A stretch of DNA of 64,000 nt from Infirmifilum sp. NZ (GTDB lineage: Archaea; Thermoproteota; Thermoprotei; Thermofilales; Thermofilaceae), in assembly GCF_022693705.1 (NCBI RefSeq), contig NZ_CP094288.1, positions 546,490 through 610,489 on the forward strand, written 5' to 3'. The stretch's first letter is position 1; every line of letters begins with the position of its first letter. The notes below the pieces were generated by a model. That model did no database searches. It saw nothing but the letters and a program-made list of their open reading frames with translations, and was not told where the DNA came from. Shown here in pieces: positions 48,432-57,077 of this stretch. The translations under genes were made by a program, and so were the position numbers.

Positions 48432-48447
48432 GAAAAATATATATTAA
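48432..48447 (+). promoter_or_regulatory. Promoter of the glutamate dehydrogenase gene
   Basis: AAAAATATATATTAAG contains a strong AT-rich TATA box about 30-40 bases before the ATG at 48477, consistent with a short-leader transcript of a highly expressed gene. Confidence 0.5.
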
Positions 48448-48476
48448 GGTTTGATGTATGTAAAACACGACCTAAA

Positions 48477-49745
48477 ATGTCTTCATACCTCGATTGGATG
48501 CTGAAAGTGCTCAGGGAATCCATCGAGCTAGCCGGACTCCCAGAGGAGGTCTACGACTACCTCAGCAAGCCCGACAGGGTGCTGATGGTCAAAATCCCCG
48601 TGAGGATGGATAACGGTAAGCTGGTAGTTTTCGAGGGCTACCGTGTCCAGCACAACAACGCCCTCGGGCCCTACAAGGGAGGCATCAGGTTCCACCCTGA
48701 AGTCACCCTCGAGACCGACATGGCGCTCGCCATGGGGATGACGCTGAAGAACTCGCTGGCTGGCATACCTTACGGCGGCGGTAAGGGCGCGGTCAGGTGC
48801 GACCCGAAGAAGATGAGCGTGCGCGAGCTGGAGCAGCTGAGCCGGGGTTACGCGAGGGCCATCGCCTCCATCATAGGCCCTGAGCAGGACATCCCCGCAC
48901 CCGACGTGAACACTAACCCGCAGATAATGGCCTGGATGGTGGACGAGTACAGCAAGCTCAAGGGCTACAACGTACCCGCCGTCTTCACAGCCAAACCCCC
49001 TGAGCTCTGGGGCAACCCTGTGAGGCTCTACTCGACCGGCTACGGAACCGTCATCGCAGCCAAGGCAGCGGCCGAGAGGTGGATGGGCGGCTTTGAGGGA
49101 CGGACAATAACAATACACGGATTCGGCAACGCTGGGCAGTACGCGGCCCTCTGGGCCACTAGGCTAGGCGCCAAAGTCGTGGCAGTAAGCGACACCTCCG
49201 GCACCGTCTACGACCCCAACGGGATCGACCCTGAGCTAGCAATAAAGGTGAAGAACGAGACGGGGAAAGTCATCAACTACCCGAGGGGGAACAAGCTGAG
49301 CGACCCTGAGGCTTCACTGTACGTCGATGCGGACATCCTCATCCCTGCGGCCATCGAGAACACCATCACCGAGAGGAACGCCGGGAAGGTCAAAGCACGG
49401 CTGATCGCCGAGGCGGCTAACGGCCCCACGACCCCGGAGGCTGAGAGGATCCTCTACTCTAGGAAGGACTTCATCGCGGTCGTGCCAGACATCCTGGCGA
49501 ACGCCGGTGGCGTTATAATGTCCTACCTTGAGTGGGTTGAGAACCTGCAGTGGTGGTTCTGGGACGAGGAGGAGACGCGCCAGAAGCTCGCCTCCATCAT
49601 GGAGAGGAACTTCAAGAGAACCGCTGACAGGTGGGAGAAGCTAAAAGCGGAGAAGAGCGGTAGACAGGTCACGATGCGAGACGCGGCCTTCGTCTTAGCG
49701 GTTGAGCGAGTTTACACCGCTATGAAGCTCAGAGGTTGGATCTAA
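48477..49745 (+). CDS. gdhA: Glutamate dehydrogenase
   Basis: A 422-residue Glu/Leu/Phe/Val dehydrogenase. It reversibly converts glutamate to 2-oxoglutarate and ammonia. [14 protein letters not shown] is the substrate region, and the catalytic lysine is in [10 protein letters not shown]. The NAD(P) Rossmann motif is [26 protein letters not shown] and [11 protein letters not shown] are also family signatures. Its length is typical of hexameric archaeal GDH, and it ends before a T-rich stretch. Confidence 0.93.
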   Translation: MSSYLDWMLKVLRESIELAGLPEEVYDYLSKPDRVLMVKIPVRMDNGKLVVFEGYRVQHNNALGPYKGGIRFHPEVTLETDMALAMGMTLKNSLAGIPYGGGKGAVRCDPKKMSVRELEQLSRGYARAIASIIGPEQDIPAPDVNTNPQIMAWMVDEYSKLKGYNVPAVFTAKPPELWGNPVRLYSTGYGTVIAAKAAAERWMGGFEGRTITIHGFGNAGQYAALWATRLGAKVVAVSDTSGTVYDPNGIDPELAIKVKNETGKVINYPRGNKLSDPEASLYVDADILIPAAIENTITERNAGKVKARLIAEAANGPTTPEAERILYSRKDFIAVVPDILANAGGVIMSYLEWVENLQWWFWDEEETRQKLASIMERNFKRTADRWEKLKAEKSGRQVTMRDAAFVLAVERVYTAMKLRGWI

Positions 49746-49770
49746 AAAACTTTTTTTCCTTTGCTTTTTC
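49746..49770 (+). terminator. T-rich terminator after gdhA
   Basis: The stop codon is followed by CTTTTTTTCCTTTGCTTTTTC, two runs of T separated by pyrimidines, the usual form of archaeal intrinsic termination. No hairpin is needed or seen. Confidence 0.5.
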
Positions 49771-49801
49771 TTGATAAATGTTTATTAAGGAGGGCGTGTA
49801 C

Positions 49802-50251
49802 ATGATCCTGATGTCAGTGCAAACTCTTCCTCCTCCGCCTCCACCCCCAAGGGTGAGGCCGACTGGAGTAACGATTCTAGCGATACTCGGCTTCATTGGA
49901 GCAGCCTTATTCATCTTCGCCGGGCTAGCCCTTGTAGCTCTAGGACCGCTAATCCTAAGCATAGTGAGAGAAAGTATGTCCCATCCCTTCCTTGCGTTAA
50001 TAGCGGGAGGCCTAGGCGTTTTCCTGCTTGTGCTCGGCGGGATCGAGCTCGTAATAAGCTGGGGGCTGTGGACCGGCCAAGGATGGGCGTGGTGGCTCGA
50101 AGTAATATTCAGTGCGCTGGGCCTCTTGTCGTCGCTAGTGGACCTCCCAAGAGGGGTCATAGGACTACTGGTAAACGCACTCATCCTTTACTACTTCTTC
50201 AAGCCGCACGTCAAAGACTACTTCGGAGTGAAGGTCTCGTTTTCTACTTAA
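49802..50251 (+). CDS. Membrane protein with Pro-rich N-terminus, 149 aa
   Basis: A small membrane protein with three or four hydrophobic helices and a run of Pro (QTLPPPPPPPRVRPTG) before the first. Its start is decided by a strong AAGGAGGG at 49786-49793, eight bases before ATG 49802; an ATG at 49778 is in frame but lies upstream of that site. The second half has Trp-Gly-x-Trp loops (SWGLWTGQGWAWWLE). Function unknown. It is convergent with the CPBP gene, overlapping by eight bases. Confidence 0.65.
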   Translation: MILMSVQTLPPPPPPPRVRPTGVTILAILGFIGAALFIFAGLALVALGPLILSIVRESMSHPFLALIAGGLGVFLLVLGGIELVISWGLWTGQGWAWWLEVIFSALGLLSSLVDLPRGVIGLLVNALILYYFFKPHVKDYFGVKVSFST

Positions 50252-51095
50252 AGGGCTTTTTTCTCTTTCTGAGGGCGTAGATGAGGGCGTAGAGCGCCCA
50301 AGACAGTATGCCGACCGCCCCTACTCCTCCCCCAAGGTCGCCCAGCGTTGGAGCGGCGAGCACCGTGAGCGCCCACCACGCGTTCACAGCCCCGTGGAAG
50401 CTGGCCGCGGGCAGCACGCTCCCCGAGATCTCCCGTAGGTAGAACATGGGGAGTGTTAGGAGGACCGTGAAGAGGGGGAACAGGAGCGCTCCCTCCACGC
50501 GGTGCACAGGGTAGTTATGGCCGAGCCAGAGTATAGCAGTAGCGTGCCAGAAACCCCAGATTAGGCCGACCGCTAGAACGGTTTTGTAGTACCCGAGACG
50601 CGGGAGCAGTGCGTGGTACAGGTAGCCTCTCCAGCCCACCTCTTCACCAAGCGCAAAGAGAGCGTTAACGGTGACTGCAGCGAAGTACCCCGAGAGAACC
50701 GTAAGGAAGAGGACCACCAGCGGGTCCAGCCTGACAGGTCCCAGGCTCGCAGACAACCCAGCGAGGTCGAGCTTCCCGAGGAGCGCCTCGAAGAGCAGGC
50801 AAAGGGCAAGCGGGGGAAGCACGAGGAACGGGGCAAGCAAGTACCAGACGACAACCCTCCCTCCCACCATTCTCAAGCCGAGGGCCTCCAGCACGCTCCC
50901 GCTCCTGTCGACGAGCAGTACAACGGGCAGCGCGCTTAAGGCAGGCGTGTACATCCTCAGGAAGCCCCACGCTAAAGCCGCCCAGGGAGCAGCGTCCGCG
51001 GTTAAGGCGAAAGCGTAGTCGATAGATGAAGCGAGGGCAAAGCTCAGTGCTGTGTAGGCTAAGATCCCCTTCACCCAGTTCTCCACACTCGGCAC
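50244..51095 (-). CDS. CPBP-family intramembrane metalloprotease
   Basis: A 283-residue membrane protein of the CAAX-protease/bacteriocin-processing (Abi) family. The catalytic motif GEEVGWRGYL (Glu-Glu...Arg) sits in one helix and the His motif in IWGFWHATAILW, with a further Asn near LGHNYP. Such proteases cleave substrates inside the membrane; the archaeal substrate is unknown. It starts at GTG. Confidence 0.88.
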   Translation of the reverse strand: MPSVENWVKGILAYTALSFALASSIDYAFALTADAAPWAALAWGFLRMYTPALSALPVVLLVDRSGSVLEALGLRMVGGRVVVWYLLAPFLVLPPLALCLLFEALLGKLDLAGLSASLGPVRLDPLVVLFLTVLSGYFAAVTVNALFALGEEVGWRGYLYHALLPRLGYYKTVLAVGLIWGFWHATAILWLGHNYPVHRVEGALLFPLFTVLLTLPMFYLREISGSVLPAASFHGAVNAWWALTVLAAPTLGDLGGGVGAVGILSWALYALIYALRKRKKPFK

Positions 51096-51138
51096 CCTAG
51101 AGGCCTTTCCAACGCCTTTGTTACAACGCTTGTGGCTG

Positions 51139-51507
51139 CTATTCGCTGATCAGGGCGAGGCTTCTGCCCTCCTTAAGTATCTTCACGAGCACGCCGCGGA
51201 GGATCTTGCACGCCTCCCTGAGCTCGGGGTACCTGAGCTTGTAGTACACCTTTGTGCCCCTCCTCTCGGACGTCACTATGCCGAGCTGCTGCATGTAGGC
51301 GAGGTGCCTCGAGACCACGGGCTGAGGCTCGCCCGTAAGCTCGACAAGCTCTGAGACGTTCCGCTCCTGGCTCTCGAGGAGTTCGAGCAGCCGTAGTCTC
51401 AGCGGATGGCTCATGAACTTGCACAGCCGGGCTTGCAGCTCAAAGAGCCTCTCCTCCGGTACCTCCTCTGTGCCACTCACATTTGAAAGAAAGGGAGATA
51501 TATACAA
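51139..51507 (-). CDS. ArsR-family transcriptional regulator
   Basis: A 122-residue winged-helix protein: ARLCKFMSHPLRLRLLELLESQE, NVSELVELTGEPQPVVSRHLAYMQQLGIV (recognition helix), RRGTKVYYKLRYPELREACK (wing). It has no obvious Cys-based metal site, so it may not be a metal sensor. It lies eight bases after the beta-protein gene and shares its GAACTAA-TATA promoter, so it is in the same transcript and could be the regulator of that element (inference). Confidence 0.9.
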   Translation of the reverse strand: MYISPFLSNVSGTEEVPEERLFELQARLCKFMSHPLRLRLLELLESQERNVSELVELTGEPQPVVSRHLAYMQQLGIVTSERRGTKVYYKLRYPELREACKILRGVLVKILKEGRSLALISE

Positions 51508-51515
51508 ATATGTTT

Positions 51516-51914
51516 CTATCCGCGTAGAAGGGGCCTCGGCGCCGCCTGCTCGATCGGCGCTGCCTGCTCGAAGGACACCCTAAGCGAAACGGAGGAAGCG
51601 CTGGCCATAGCTAAGCGCGGGGGAGCCACAACCGTGAATCTTAGCGTGACCTTCCCCTTAGGCGGCACCTGGAAGCTCCACGACTCACCGCTCCTCGTGC
51701 TCCTCCCGATGTAAACCACTTTGCCGTTAGCCTCGACTTTGAGCACAAGGGGCGCTGGGGACCACTCTGCTCCGACGAGCTCCAGCCTCAGTTTGGCTGG
51801 TCGCGGCTCTCGGTTCTCGACGGCGACGCTGCTCTCGCCCACCACGGGCACTAGCAGCTCCTCCCCGTTGATGTTCAGCCTTACGTTCACGTAGGAGCCC
51901 CGCACATCTATCAC
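51516..51914 (-). CDS. Beta-rich protein of unknown function in the GAACTAA regulon
   Basis: A 132-residue protein made of strands (YVNVRLNINGEELLVPVVG, SSVAVENREPRPAKLRLELVGAEWSP, APLVLKVEANGKVVYIG, GKVTLRFTVVAPP), resembling a single beta sandwich. It has no N-terminal signal as read from GTG 51914; that GTG is about 27 bases after the TATA box, so it is a leaderless start. The C-terminus holds a short repeat (QAAPIEQAAP). First gene of a two-gene transcript with the ArsR regulator. Confidence 0.7.
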   Translation of the reverse strand: MIDVRGSYVNVRLNINGEELLVPVVGESSVAVENREPRPAKLRLELVGAEWSPAPLVLKVEANGKVVYIGRSTRSGESWSFQVPPKGKVTLRFTVVAPPRLAMASASSVSLRVSFEQAAPIEQAAPRPLLRG

Positions 51915-51937
51915 CGATCAGAGCTGGGAGTGCAGGC

Positions 51938-51959
51938 TTTATAAAGGATTTAGTTCAAA
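51938..51959 (-). repeat. Inverted copy 1 of a 22-base element containing a GAACTAA + TATA promoter
   Basis: The minus strand reads TTTGAACTAAATCCTTTATAAA's first part as GAACTAA (51950-51956) and its TATA box at 51938-51945. It drives the 132-aa beta-protein gene. The identical 22 bases recur in the opposite orientation at 52083-52104, 123 bases away. Confidence 0.75.
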
Positions 51960-52082
51960 ACTGAGAGAGCATCCATAAGGTAAAGTACTTAACCAGTCTT
52001 CACGAATGCATGGTTATCCGCAGAAGTGAGGATGCCGGTCGCGCCTGAAAAGGTGATGAACACTGGGAGAATTATGGGAAGC

Positions 52083-52104
52083 TTTGAACTAAATCCTTTA
52101 TAAA
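52083..52104 (+). repeat. Inverted copy 2 of the 22-base GAACTAA + TATA element
   Basis: Identical, in inverted orientation, to 51938-51959. GAACTAA is at 52086-52092 and TTTATAAA at 52097-52104, about 34 bases before the ATG at 52138. The pair form a divergent promoter region for the two operons on either side. Confidence 0.75.
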
Positions 52105-52137
52105 CATGAGTTCTGCGCCTCCGCACGGGAGTGAAAA

Positions 52138-52374
52138 ATGATTGGATTAAGAGTGCTTCGCGTGAGGTGCCCAAAGTGTAACGGTCAAATTCTGACAGAA
52201 ATAAGGCCGGAGGTTATGCTTGACGCTAAAAACTCACCTTCAGGACTAACTGCAGTCGCCGTTCCCCACAGTGACCATGTCCTTTTGATATATATTGACG
52301 CTAACGGTCATATGAGAGGATTAAGAGTGGCAAACATCGTTCCAGCGGAAGTCCTGGAGAGCGAAATAAGGTGA
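52138..52374 (+). CDS. Small zinc-finger-like protein, 78 aa
   Basis: A 78-residue protein with one CPKCNG pair near residue 11, followed by a beta-rich part: LTAVAVPHSDHVLLIYIDANGHMRGLRV. The single CxxC plus two His in HSDH could bind one metal in a dimer or by pairing these residues. GGGAG lies upstream of the ATG. The 150-aa CPLPG protein starts four bases after its stop, so the two are made together. Family unnamed to me. Confidence 0.75.
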   Translation: MIGLRVLRVRCPKCNGQILTEIRPEVMLDAKNSPSGLTAVAVPHSDHVLLIYIDANGHMRGLRVANIVPAEVLESEIR

Positions 52375-52378
52375 GATT

Positions 52379-52831
52379 GTGGTCGCAGAGAGCGTTCTCA
52401 AAAGAGGTATCCAGCCTCATCACTACTTCATAGCCAGGACAATTATGTCATTCTGCGAGGAAGGTATTTTGAAGTACGCAATTGTGAGGAGCGCCATGTA
52501 TAGAGTGGGTAAAGGTCTTCGAGAAGCCTACGGAGGCCCGAGTGATCCAGTTAAGGCAATTGAGTTCCTGAATGGACTTCTGGGCTTCACGGGAAGGCTT
52601 GAGGTCATTCGGGAAGGTGCTGTAGTCAAAGTTACTGTGGATCGCGCGACCTGTAAAATGTGCCCGAGAATCATCGGTGGCACGGAGCTAACAGAGCCCT
52701 TATGTCCTTTGCCCGGTCTGCTAAGCGGTTACTTAGGTGCTAATCTAAAAGGCTCGAGTTTTCAAAGAGACTGGCAGACTTGCGTAATAAATCTAAACCT
52801 AGAGTCATTGCAAAACAGCGCAGAGGCGTAG
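52379..52831 (+). CDS. Cys-rich CPLPG-family protein, copy 2
   Basis: A 150-residue paralogue of the protein at 10646-11107. Shared features: HHYFIARTIMSFCEEGILKYAI at the N-terminus, GLREAYGGPSDPVKAIEFL, then CKMCPRIIGG, CPLPGLLSGYLG and a final Cys in WQTCVINL. Conservation of the Cys pattern in two copies argues for a bound metal or cofactor. It starts at GTG, downstream of the zinc-finger-like gene and under the GAACTAA-TATA promoter. Copy 1 lacks that promoter element. Confidence 0.78.
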   Translation: MVAESVLKRGIQPHHYFIARTIMSFCEEGILKYAIVRSAMYRVGKGLREAYGGPSDPVKAIEFLNGLLGFTGRLEVIREGAVVKVTVDRATCKMCPRIIGGTELTEPLCPLPGLLSGYLGANLKGSSFQRDWQTCVINLNLESLQNSAEA

Positions 52832-52945
52832 TACAAGGGTAATACGCTGTTTTGTGAACGCAAAACTGCATCAAACTCTTAAAATAACAGGCCTCCTGTG
52901 GAAATCTCGACGAAAAATGCGCAAAAGCTTGATCAAGTGCGTGTG

Positions 52946-53704
52946 TTAAGTGGTTTGGGCTCTCAGCCAGTCTCTAGGTATTTTCGACTGCTCCTCCAAT
53001 ACCTTTCCGGCTATGGCGTCCGCCTTCTCCAGCGTGTACTCCCACGCTTCACGCACTCTTACGTCTAAGCCAGCTGGGAGGCTGGATTGAGGTACGAAAA
53101 CCCTACCGATAGAGGCTCGCAGGAGAAGCCAGTCGCGGAAGAAGTTGAGACCGAGTTTCTCTATAGTCTCTCTCCTCGGAGGCGTGCCGGTCAACCAGTA
53201 GATGTCACGCACATAGTTTCCGGCGATTATTCTGTGAAAGCTCTTTCTGTTGGAATCGTCGATTAACGCCTGGGCCAGTTTCTCCCGGGCCGCTTGAAGG
53301 AATGTTTCTTGTTCCGGAAGAAAGAACACTCCGCTCGCTGACAGTAAGTAATCTCGGGCGTCTAGTAGAACCTTGAAGGTTCCTGATAGGTACACAGCCG
53401 CGGCGACAAGGAATGATGAGAATATGCTTTTCATCAGCCTATCTAACGCCTCGCTAGTCGATTTTATACGCATGCGGCCATCTTTAGCGAGCAAAATGAC
53501 GTCTTCTTCAGTGAAGTATCCCTGGAGGACAACCCGATCTTTCAGCTCGAAGGCTGGAACCGAGAAAACCCCTTTGGATAAAGCAGGAAACGGGTGCTCT
53601 TCGGTGTTAGTCAATTTCACCAAGTTGAGGAGAGAATTTCGCTCCAATAGCTGGTAAACGTGCCATGAATCGCCACAACGGGGATGCATGTATATTTTCA
53701 GCAT
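52946..53704 (-). CDS. Thioredoxin/glutaredoxin-like N-terminal domain protein
   Basis: A 252-residue protein. The N-terminal 80 residues look like a glutaredoxin-type fold: IYMHPRCGDSWHVYQLLE with one Cys at the usual active-site position and VFSVPAFEL as the cis-Pro loop. The remaining 170 residues are helical, giving a layout like GST-type or DsbA-like proteins. A single-Cys site suggests glutathione-independent thiol transfer or a non-catalytic role. Function unproven. Confidence 0.6.
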   Translation of the reverse strand: MLKIYMHPRCGDSWHVYQLLERNSLLNLVKLTNTEEHPFPALSKGVFSVPAFELKDRVVLQGYFTEEDVILLAKDGRMRIKSTSEALDRLMKSIFSSFLVAAAVYLSGTFKVLLDARDYLLSASGVFFLPEQETFLQAAREKLAQALIDDSNRKSFHRIIAGNYVRDIYWLTGTPPRRETIEKLGLNFFRDWLLLRASIGRVFVPQSSLPAGLDVRVREAWEYTLEKADAIAGKVLEEQSKIPRDWLRAQTT

Positions 53705-54182
53705 CGTCTAACTGCAACAGCGAACTGAAAGTTATCTCTTTCTACTCCAGTTAAGGCTGAGCCGGATAAATACCTAGCTGGAAATTTTCCCAGAATTTAT
53801 CTATTTTATACAGTGATTTCTGTAATACGGAATACGTAATACGTTAATCATATCTTGGAATATAGATTATGAAAAACGTTGCTCAGGCTTCGTAGTTCAC
53901 ATGATGCATTGCTAACTTTCACCATTATTTCTACATTTATTGGCCTCACACCACTTTTCATGAATAGTGAGTTGAGCTGATTCTATTTTAATGTAACTTT
54001 TATGTAGAAATTAGAGCAAGTTATTTTATAAGTTACGTTTTTATTATCGGATAATTCTATGTTTTATGATAATAATTCAGTGATAATACCCTGGTATAGC
54101 GTCATCTCACCGCTCCCGCCCTTAAGGTGCGAAGATTTCGGTTTTGGCAAAAGCATAAGTGAGGGTGCAGGAGAATACCCAC
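53705..54182. other. AT-rich 478-base intergenic stretch with repeated AATACG
   Basis: The sequence is much richer in A and T than its surroundings. It contains AATACG three times close together (around 53826-53844: GTAATACGGAATACGTAATACG) and several possible TATA boxes. I see no convincing gene. It could be a regulatory region, a remnant of an inserted element or simply a low-constraint gap. No replication initiator gene is nearby. Confidence 0.4.
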
Positions 54183-55526
54183 GTGAGCTCGATAATAATC
54201 AAGAATCCCGAGCTAGTAATCACGATGGATGGGTATGGCAGTGTACTCAGAAGGCAGTCGTTGCTTATTAAGGATGGAGTAATAGAGGCTATTGGCGACT
54301 ACTCGAGCATAGTGTCGGCATACGGACAGCCTGACGAGGTGATAGATGGTCGAGAAAAAATCGCTTTGCCGGGGCTCATTGACATGCATACACACGTCGC
54401 GATGGCGGGTTTTAGGGGGCTTGCGTCGGACGTTAGCGACGTTATTTACAGCGTTTTCTGGCCTCTCGAGAAGAGCTTAGATGGTTCGACAGCCTACAAG
54501 CTTGGCCTACTTGGCGCGCTTGAAGCTGTGAAGAGTGGAGTCACACTCTTGGCTGATCACTACTTTTTCATGGATGAGATTGCCCGCGCAGTCGTGGAGG
54601 TGGGTGTCCGTGGCCTGCTGGGCCACACGTACATGGACGTTGACGGCCCCTTCAGCGGGCCTGTGGAGCTTGCAAAGGCTATTGACTTCATCAAGAGGTG
54701 GCGCGGCCACAGCCTCGTGACGCCCGCTCTCGCCCCCCATGCTACTGATACCGTGAACCGGGAGAACCTCGTGTTCATGGCTGAGAAAGCGAGGGAAGAT
54801 GGGCTGTTCATTCACATGCACTTAGCGCAGACTGAAAGAGAGCTCAGAGTTGTTCGCGAGAGGACGGGGGATACACCCGTGAGGTACGCTCTGAGGCTGG
54901 GGCTACTAGGTGCTAAAACCATCGTTGCTCACGCGAACTACGCTGACCCGCAGGAGAGGGCTCTCCTGGCGCACAGCGGCAGCGCTATTGTGCAGTGCCC
55001 TTCCACATACTTTCTATCCGGTGTCCGCTTCCACGCCTACGACTACTGGCAACTTGGTGGCAGCGTGACGATTGGAACGGACGCCCCGTGCTACAACGAC
55101 AACATAGACATCTTTGAGGAGATGCGTATGCTCGTCTACGGCCAGAGGATGATGCTGGAAAAACCCAACCTGTGGAGCGCCTACGATGTCCTCGAGATGA
55201 CTACGAGGGGTGCTGCCAGGTCTCTTGGTCTGAGAACTGGAATCATTAAGAGGAGCTTTGACGCCGACATTGTCTTGATTGATGCCAAGAAACCCCATCT
55301 TAGGCCACTGTTCAACCCCTACTCCCTAGTCGTGTACTCGGCCACAGCCGGGGACGTTGACACAGTCATCGTGAAGGGCAAGGTTGTTGTGCGTGGGGGG
55401 AGGCATGTGAGCCTCGACGAGGAGAGAGTCATCCACCAGGCTGAGGCGGCGGCCACAAGCGTCCTCAGGAGAGCCCTAGACGAGAATCCCGATCTTGAAA
55501 AGAGGATAAGAGTAAAGGAAATATAG
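54183..55526 (+). CDS. Amidohydrolase, MTA/SAH or adenosine deaminase type
   Basis: A 447-residue metal-dependent deaminase. The metal ligands are HTH (GLIDMHTHVAM), His in ALAPHATDTV, HMHLAQTERE with the catalytic Glu, HANYAD and the Asp in GTDAPCYND. This matches the family that deaminates 5'-methylthioadenosine, S-adenosylhomocysteine or adenosine, although the Asp motif differs from the usual one. I choose GTG 54183 (SSIIIKNPELVI), about nine bases after GGAG; GTG 54159 and 54165 are alternatives. It heads a salvage cluster with two phosphorylases. Confidence 0.85.
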   Translation: MSSIIIKNPELVITMDGYGSVLRRQSLLIKDGVIEAIGDYSSIVSAYGQPDEVIDGREKIALPGLIDMHTHVAMAGFRGLASDVSDVIYSVFWPLEKSLDGSTAYKLGLLGALEAVKSGVTLLADHYFFMDEIARAVVEVGVRGLLGHTYMDVDGPFSGPVELAKAIDFIKRWRGHSLVTPALAPHATDTVNRENLVFMAEKAREDGLFIHMHLAQTERELRVVRERTGDTPVRYALRLGLLGAKTIVAHANYADPQERALLAHSGSAIVQCPSTYFLSGVRFHAYDYWQLGGSVTIGTDAPCYNDNIDIFEEMRMLVYGQRMMLEKPNLWSAYDVLEMTTRGAARSLGLRTGIIKRSFDADIVLIDAKKPHLRPLFNPYSLVVYSATAGDVDTVIVKGKVVVRGGRHVSLDEERVIHQAEAAATSVLRRALDENPDLEKRIRVKEI

Positions 55527-55547
55527 GAGCAACGCGCGGTTGTAGCA

Positions 55548-56267
55548 ATGGCTAAGCCGTTACACATACTAGCTCGACCCGAAGATATCGCTCCTCGAGT
55601 AATAGCTTCGGGGGACCCTGCACGCGTAAGGCAACTCTCAAGCCTTTTGGAGGGGGCGAGGCTGGTAAACGAGAACAGAGGGTTCCTTGTCTACACTGGC
55701 AGGTGGAAAGGTGTTGACGTGACCGTCGCGACGCACGGCATCGGTGCCCCTTCGGCTTCCATCGTATTTGAGGAGCTCATAATGCTCGGTGCAAGGCTCA
55801 TTATCAGGTTTGGGACATGTGGGGGGTTCCTGAGGGACATGCGCGTCGGCGATTTCGTGATCGCTACTGGGGCTTCTTACATTCCGGGCGGCACACTTAG
55901 CACATACACCCGGGGGGACTGCATGGCCGCTGTGCCTGACTACGAGGTTCTGCATAGACTGGTGGAGAAAGCTGAGGAGTATAGCTTGCGCTACTTCCTG
56001 GGACCGGTAATCAGCAGCGACAACTTTTACGCCGGTATAGACTTCCTCAATGAGTGGGTGAAGCGGGGTATGATAGCCGTGGACATGGAGGCCGCCTCGC
56101 TAATGGTTTTGTCGAGGATCCGAGGGGTGAAAGCAGGAGCGGCCTTCGTCATCAGCGATGTTATAGGAGAGGCGTATGCGAAGATGGCTACAGCGGAGGA
56201 GCTCCGCGACGCTGTCGACAGGGCCTCTCGCGCAGTCCTTGACGCCGCAGTCTCCGTCAGGCTGTAG
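55548..56267 (+). CDS. Nucleoside phosphorylase (PNP/UP family), copy 1
   Basis: A 239-residue hexameric-type nucleoside phosphorylase. Phosphate site: SGDPARVRQ. Ribose/phosphate loop: RFGTCGG. VDMEAASLM binds ribose. FVISDVIGEAY carries the Ser-Asp expected for purine protonation, so a purine nucleoside is likely. It follows the deaminase by about 20 bases. The product base and ribose-1-phosphate would feed salvage. Confidence 0.88.
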   Translation: MAKPLHILARPEDIAPRVIASGDPARVRQLSSLLEGARLVNENRGFLVYTGRWKGVDVTVATHGIGAPSASIVFEELIMLGARLIIRFGTCGGFLRDMRVGDFVIATGASYIPGGTLSTYTRGDCMAAVPDYEVLHRLVEKAEEYSLRYFLGPVISSDNFYAGIDFLNEWVKRGMIAVDMEAASLMVLSRIRGVKAGAAFVISDVIGEAYAKMATAEELRDAVDRASRAVLDAAVSVRL

Positions 56268-56276
56268 GCAGGTTTA

Positions 56277-57047
56277 ATGGAAGCCCTGTCTTATTCCCTA
56301 GGCTTTCTCGAGCGGATCTCAACTATTCCGAAGCTGCTCGGAGCCCGCAGCACCGTAGTTCTGCTACCACCGTACGCGTTCGTTGTCCCCGTGGGCGAGG
56401 TCAGAGAGGCTAGGCGTAGCTTGGAGCACATATTCGTCTACAGGGATTATGAGAGGCTTGCGGAGTTCTCGCCTGAAACAGCGTCACGAATTGTGGATTT
56501 AGGTGCTTACCTCGGCTTCTTCACCGTTAGGTCGTTGCTTCTCTCAAGGGGTTCCAGGGCCGTGGCTGTTGAGGCCAACCCGCTTTCCTGTGTGTACGCT
56601 CACTGGAATATCGCACTGCACGGGCTCAGCGGGAGGGCTAGGGTCGTGTGCTCGGCTGTGGACAGTGAAAGAGGTTTGGGTAAACTCTACGTGGGGGAAA
56701 GCATGGTAAACTCTTCCCTGCTCCGCGGGTACGTTGAGGAGTACACGAGCGTCATCGGTGAACGATGGGTTCCGAAGATCACCCTCGAGGATGTTTTCCG
56801 GCTGTCAGGGTTTGAAAGAATCGACCTCCTTAAAGTTGACGTCGAGGGGGTCGAGTACCGCGTCTTATCCGCGTCGAAGGCCGCTCTTGAGCACTACGAC
56901 GTCCAGAGAATAGTCGTCGAGGTGCATGAGGGCTTTTCGACCGCTAAGAAACTTAGCGAAGCCCTGGGGGCTGAGTACACGACGTACATTGTGGTTGATG
57001 AAAGCGCTCCTAACCAAAGTTTTCTCTTCGCGGTTAGGAGGCGATAA
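56277..57047 (+). CDS. FkbM-family methyltransferase
   Basis: A 256-residue SAM-dependent methyltransferase. Motif I is VDLGAYLGFFTVRSLLL, the acidic strand AVAVEANPLS, and the FkbM landmark LLKVDVEGVEYRVL. Family members often methylate sugars or peptide tails, though many are uncharacterised. It lies nine bases after copy 1 of the phosphorylase and 30 bases before copy 2, so it is in the same operon, which is an unusual setting for this family. Confidence 0.88.
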   Translation: MEALSYSLGFLERISTIPKLLGARSTVVLLPPYAFVVPVGEVREARRSLEHIFVYRDYERLAEFSPETASRIVDLGAYLGFFTVRSLLLSRGSRAVAVEANPLSCVYAHWNIALHGLSGRARVVCSAVDSERGLGKLYVGESMVNSSLLRGYVEEYTSVIGERWVPKITLEDVFRLSGFERIDLLKVDVEGVEYRVLSASKAALEHYDVQRIVVEVHEGFSTAKKLSEALGAEYTTYIVVDESAPNQSFLFAVRRR

Positions 57048-57077
57048 TAATAAAATTTAAGTCTGCAAAGTAAAATT

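Noticed and set aside
53705-54182. Replication origin
   Set aside because: AT-rich with short repeats but no Orc1/Cdc6 or WhiP gene and no recognisable origin boxes; left as a low-confidence finding only.
54059-54271. Short frame before the amidohydrolase
   Set aside because: It overlaps the deaminase start, has no ribosome binding site and no family resemblance.
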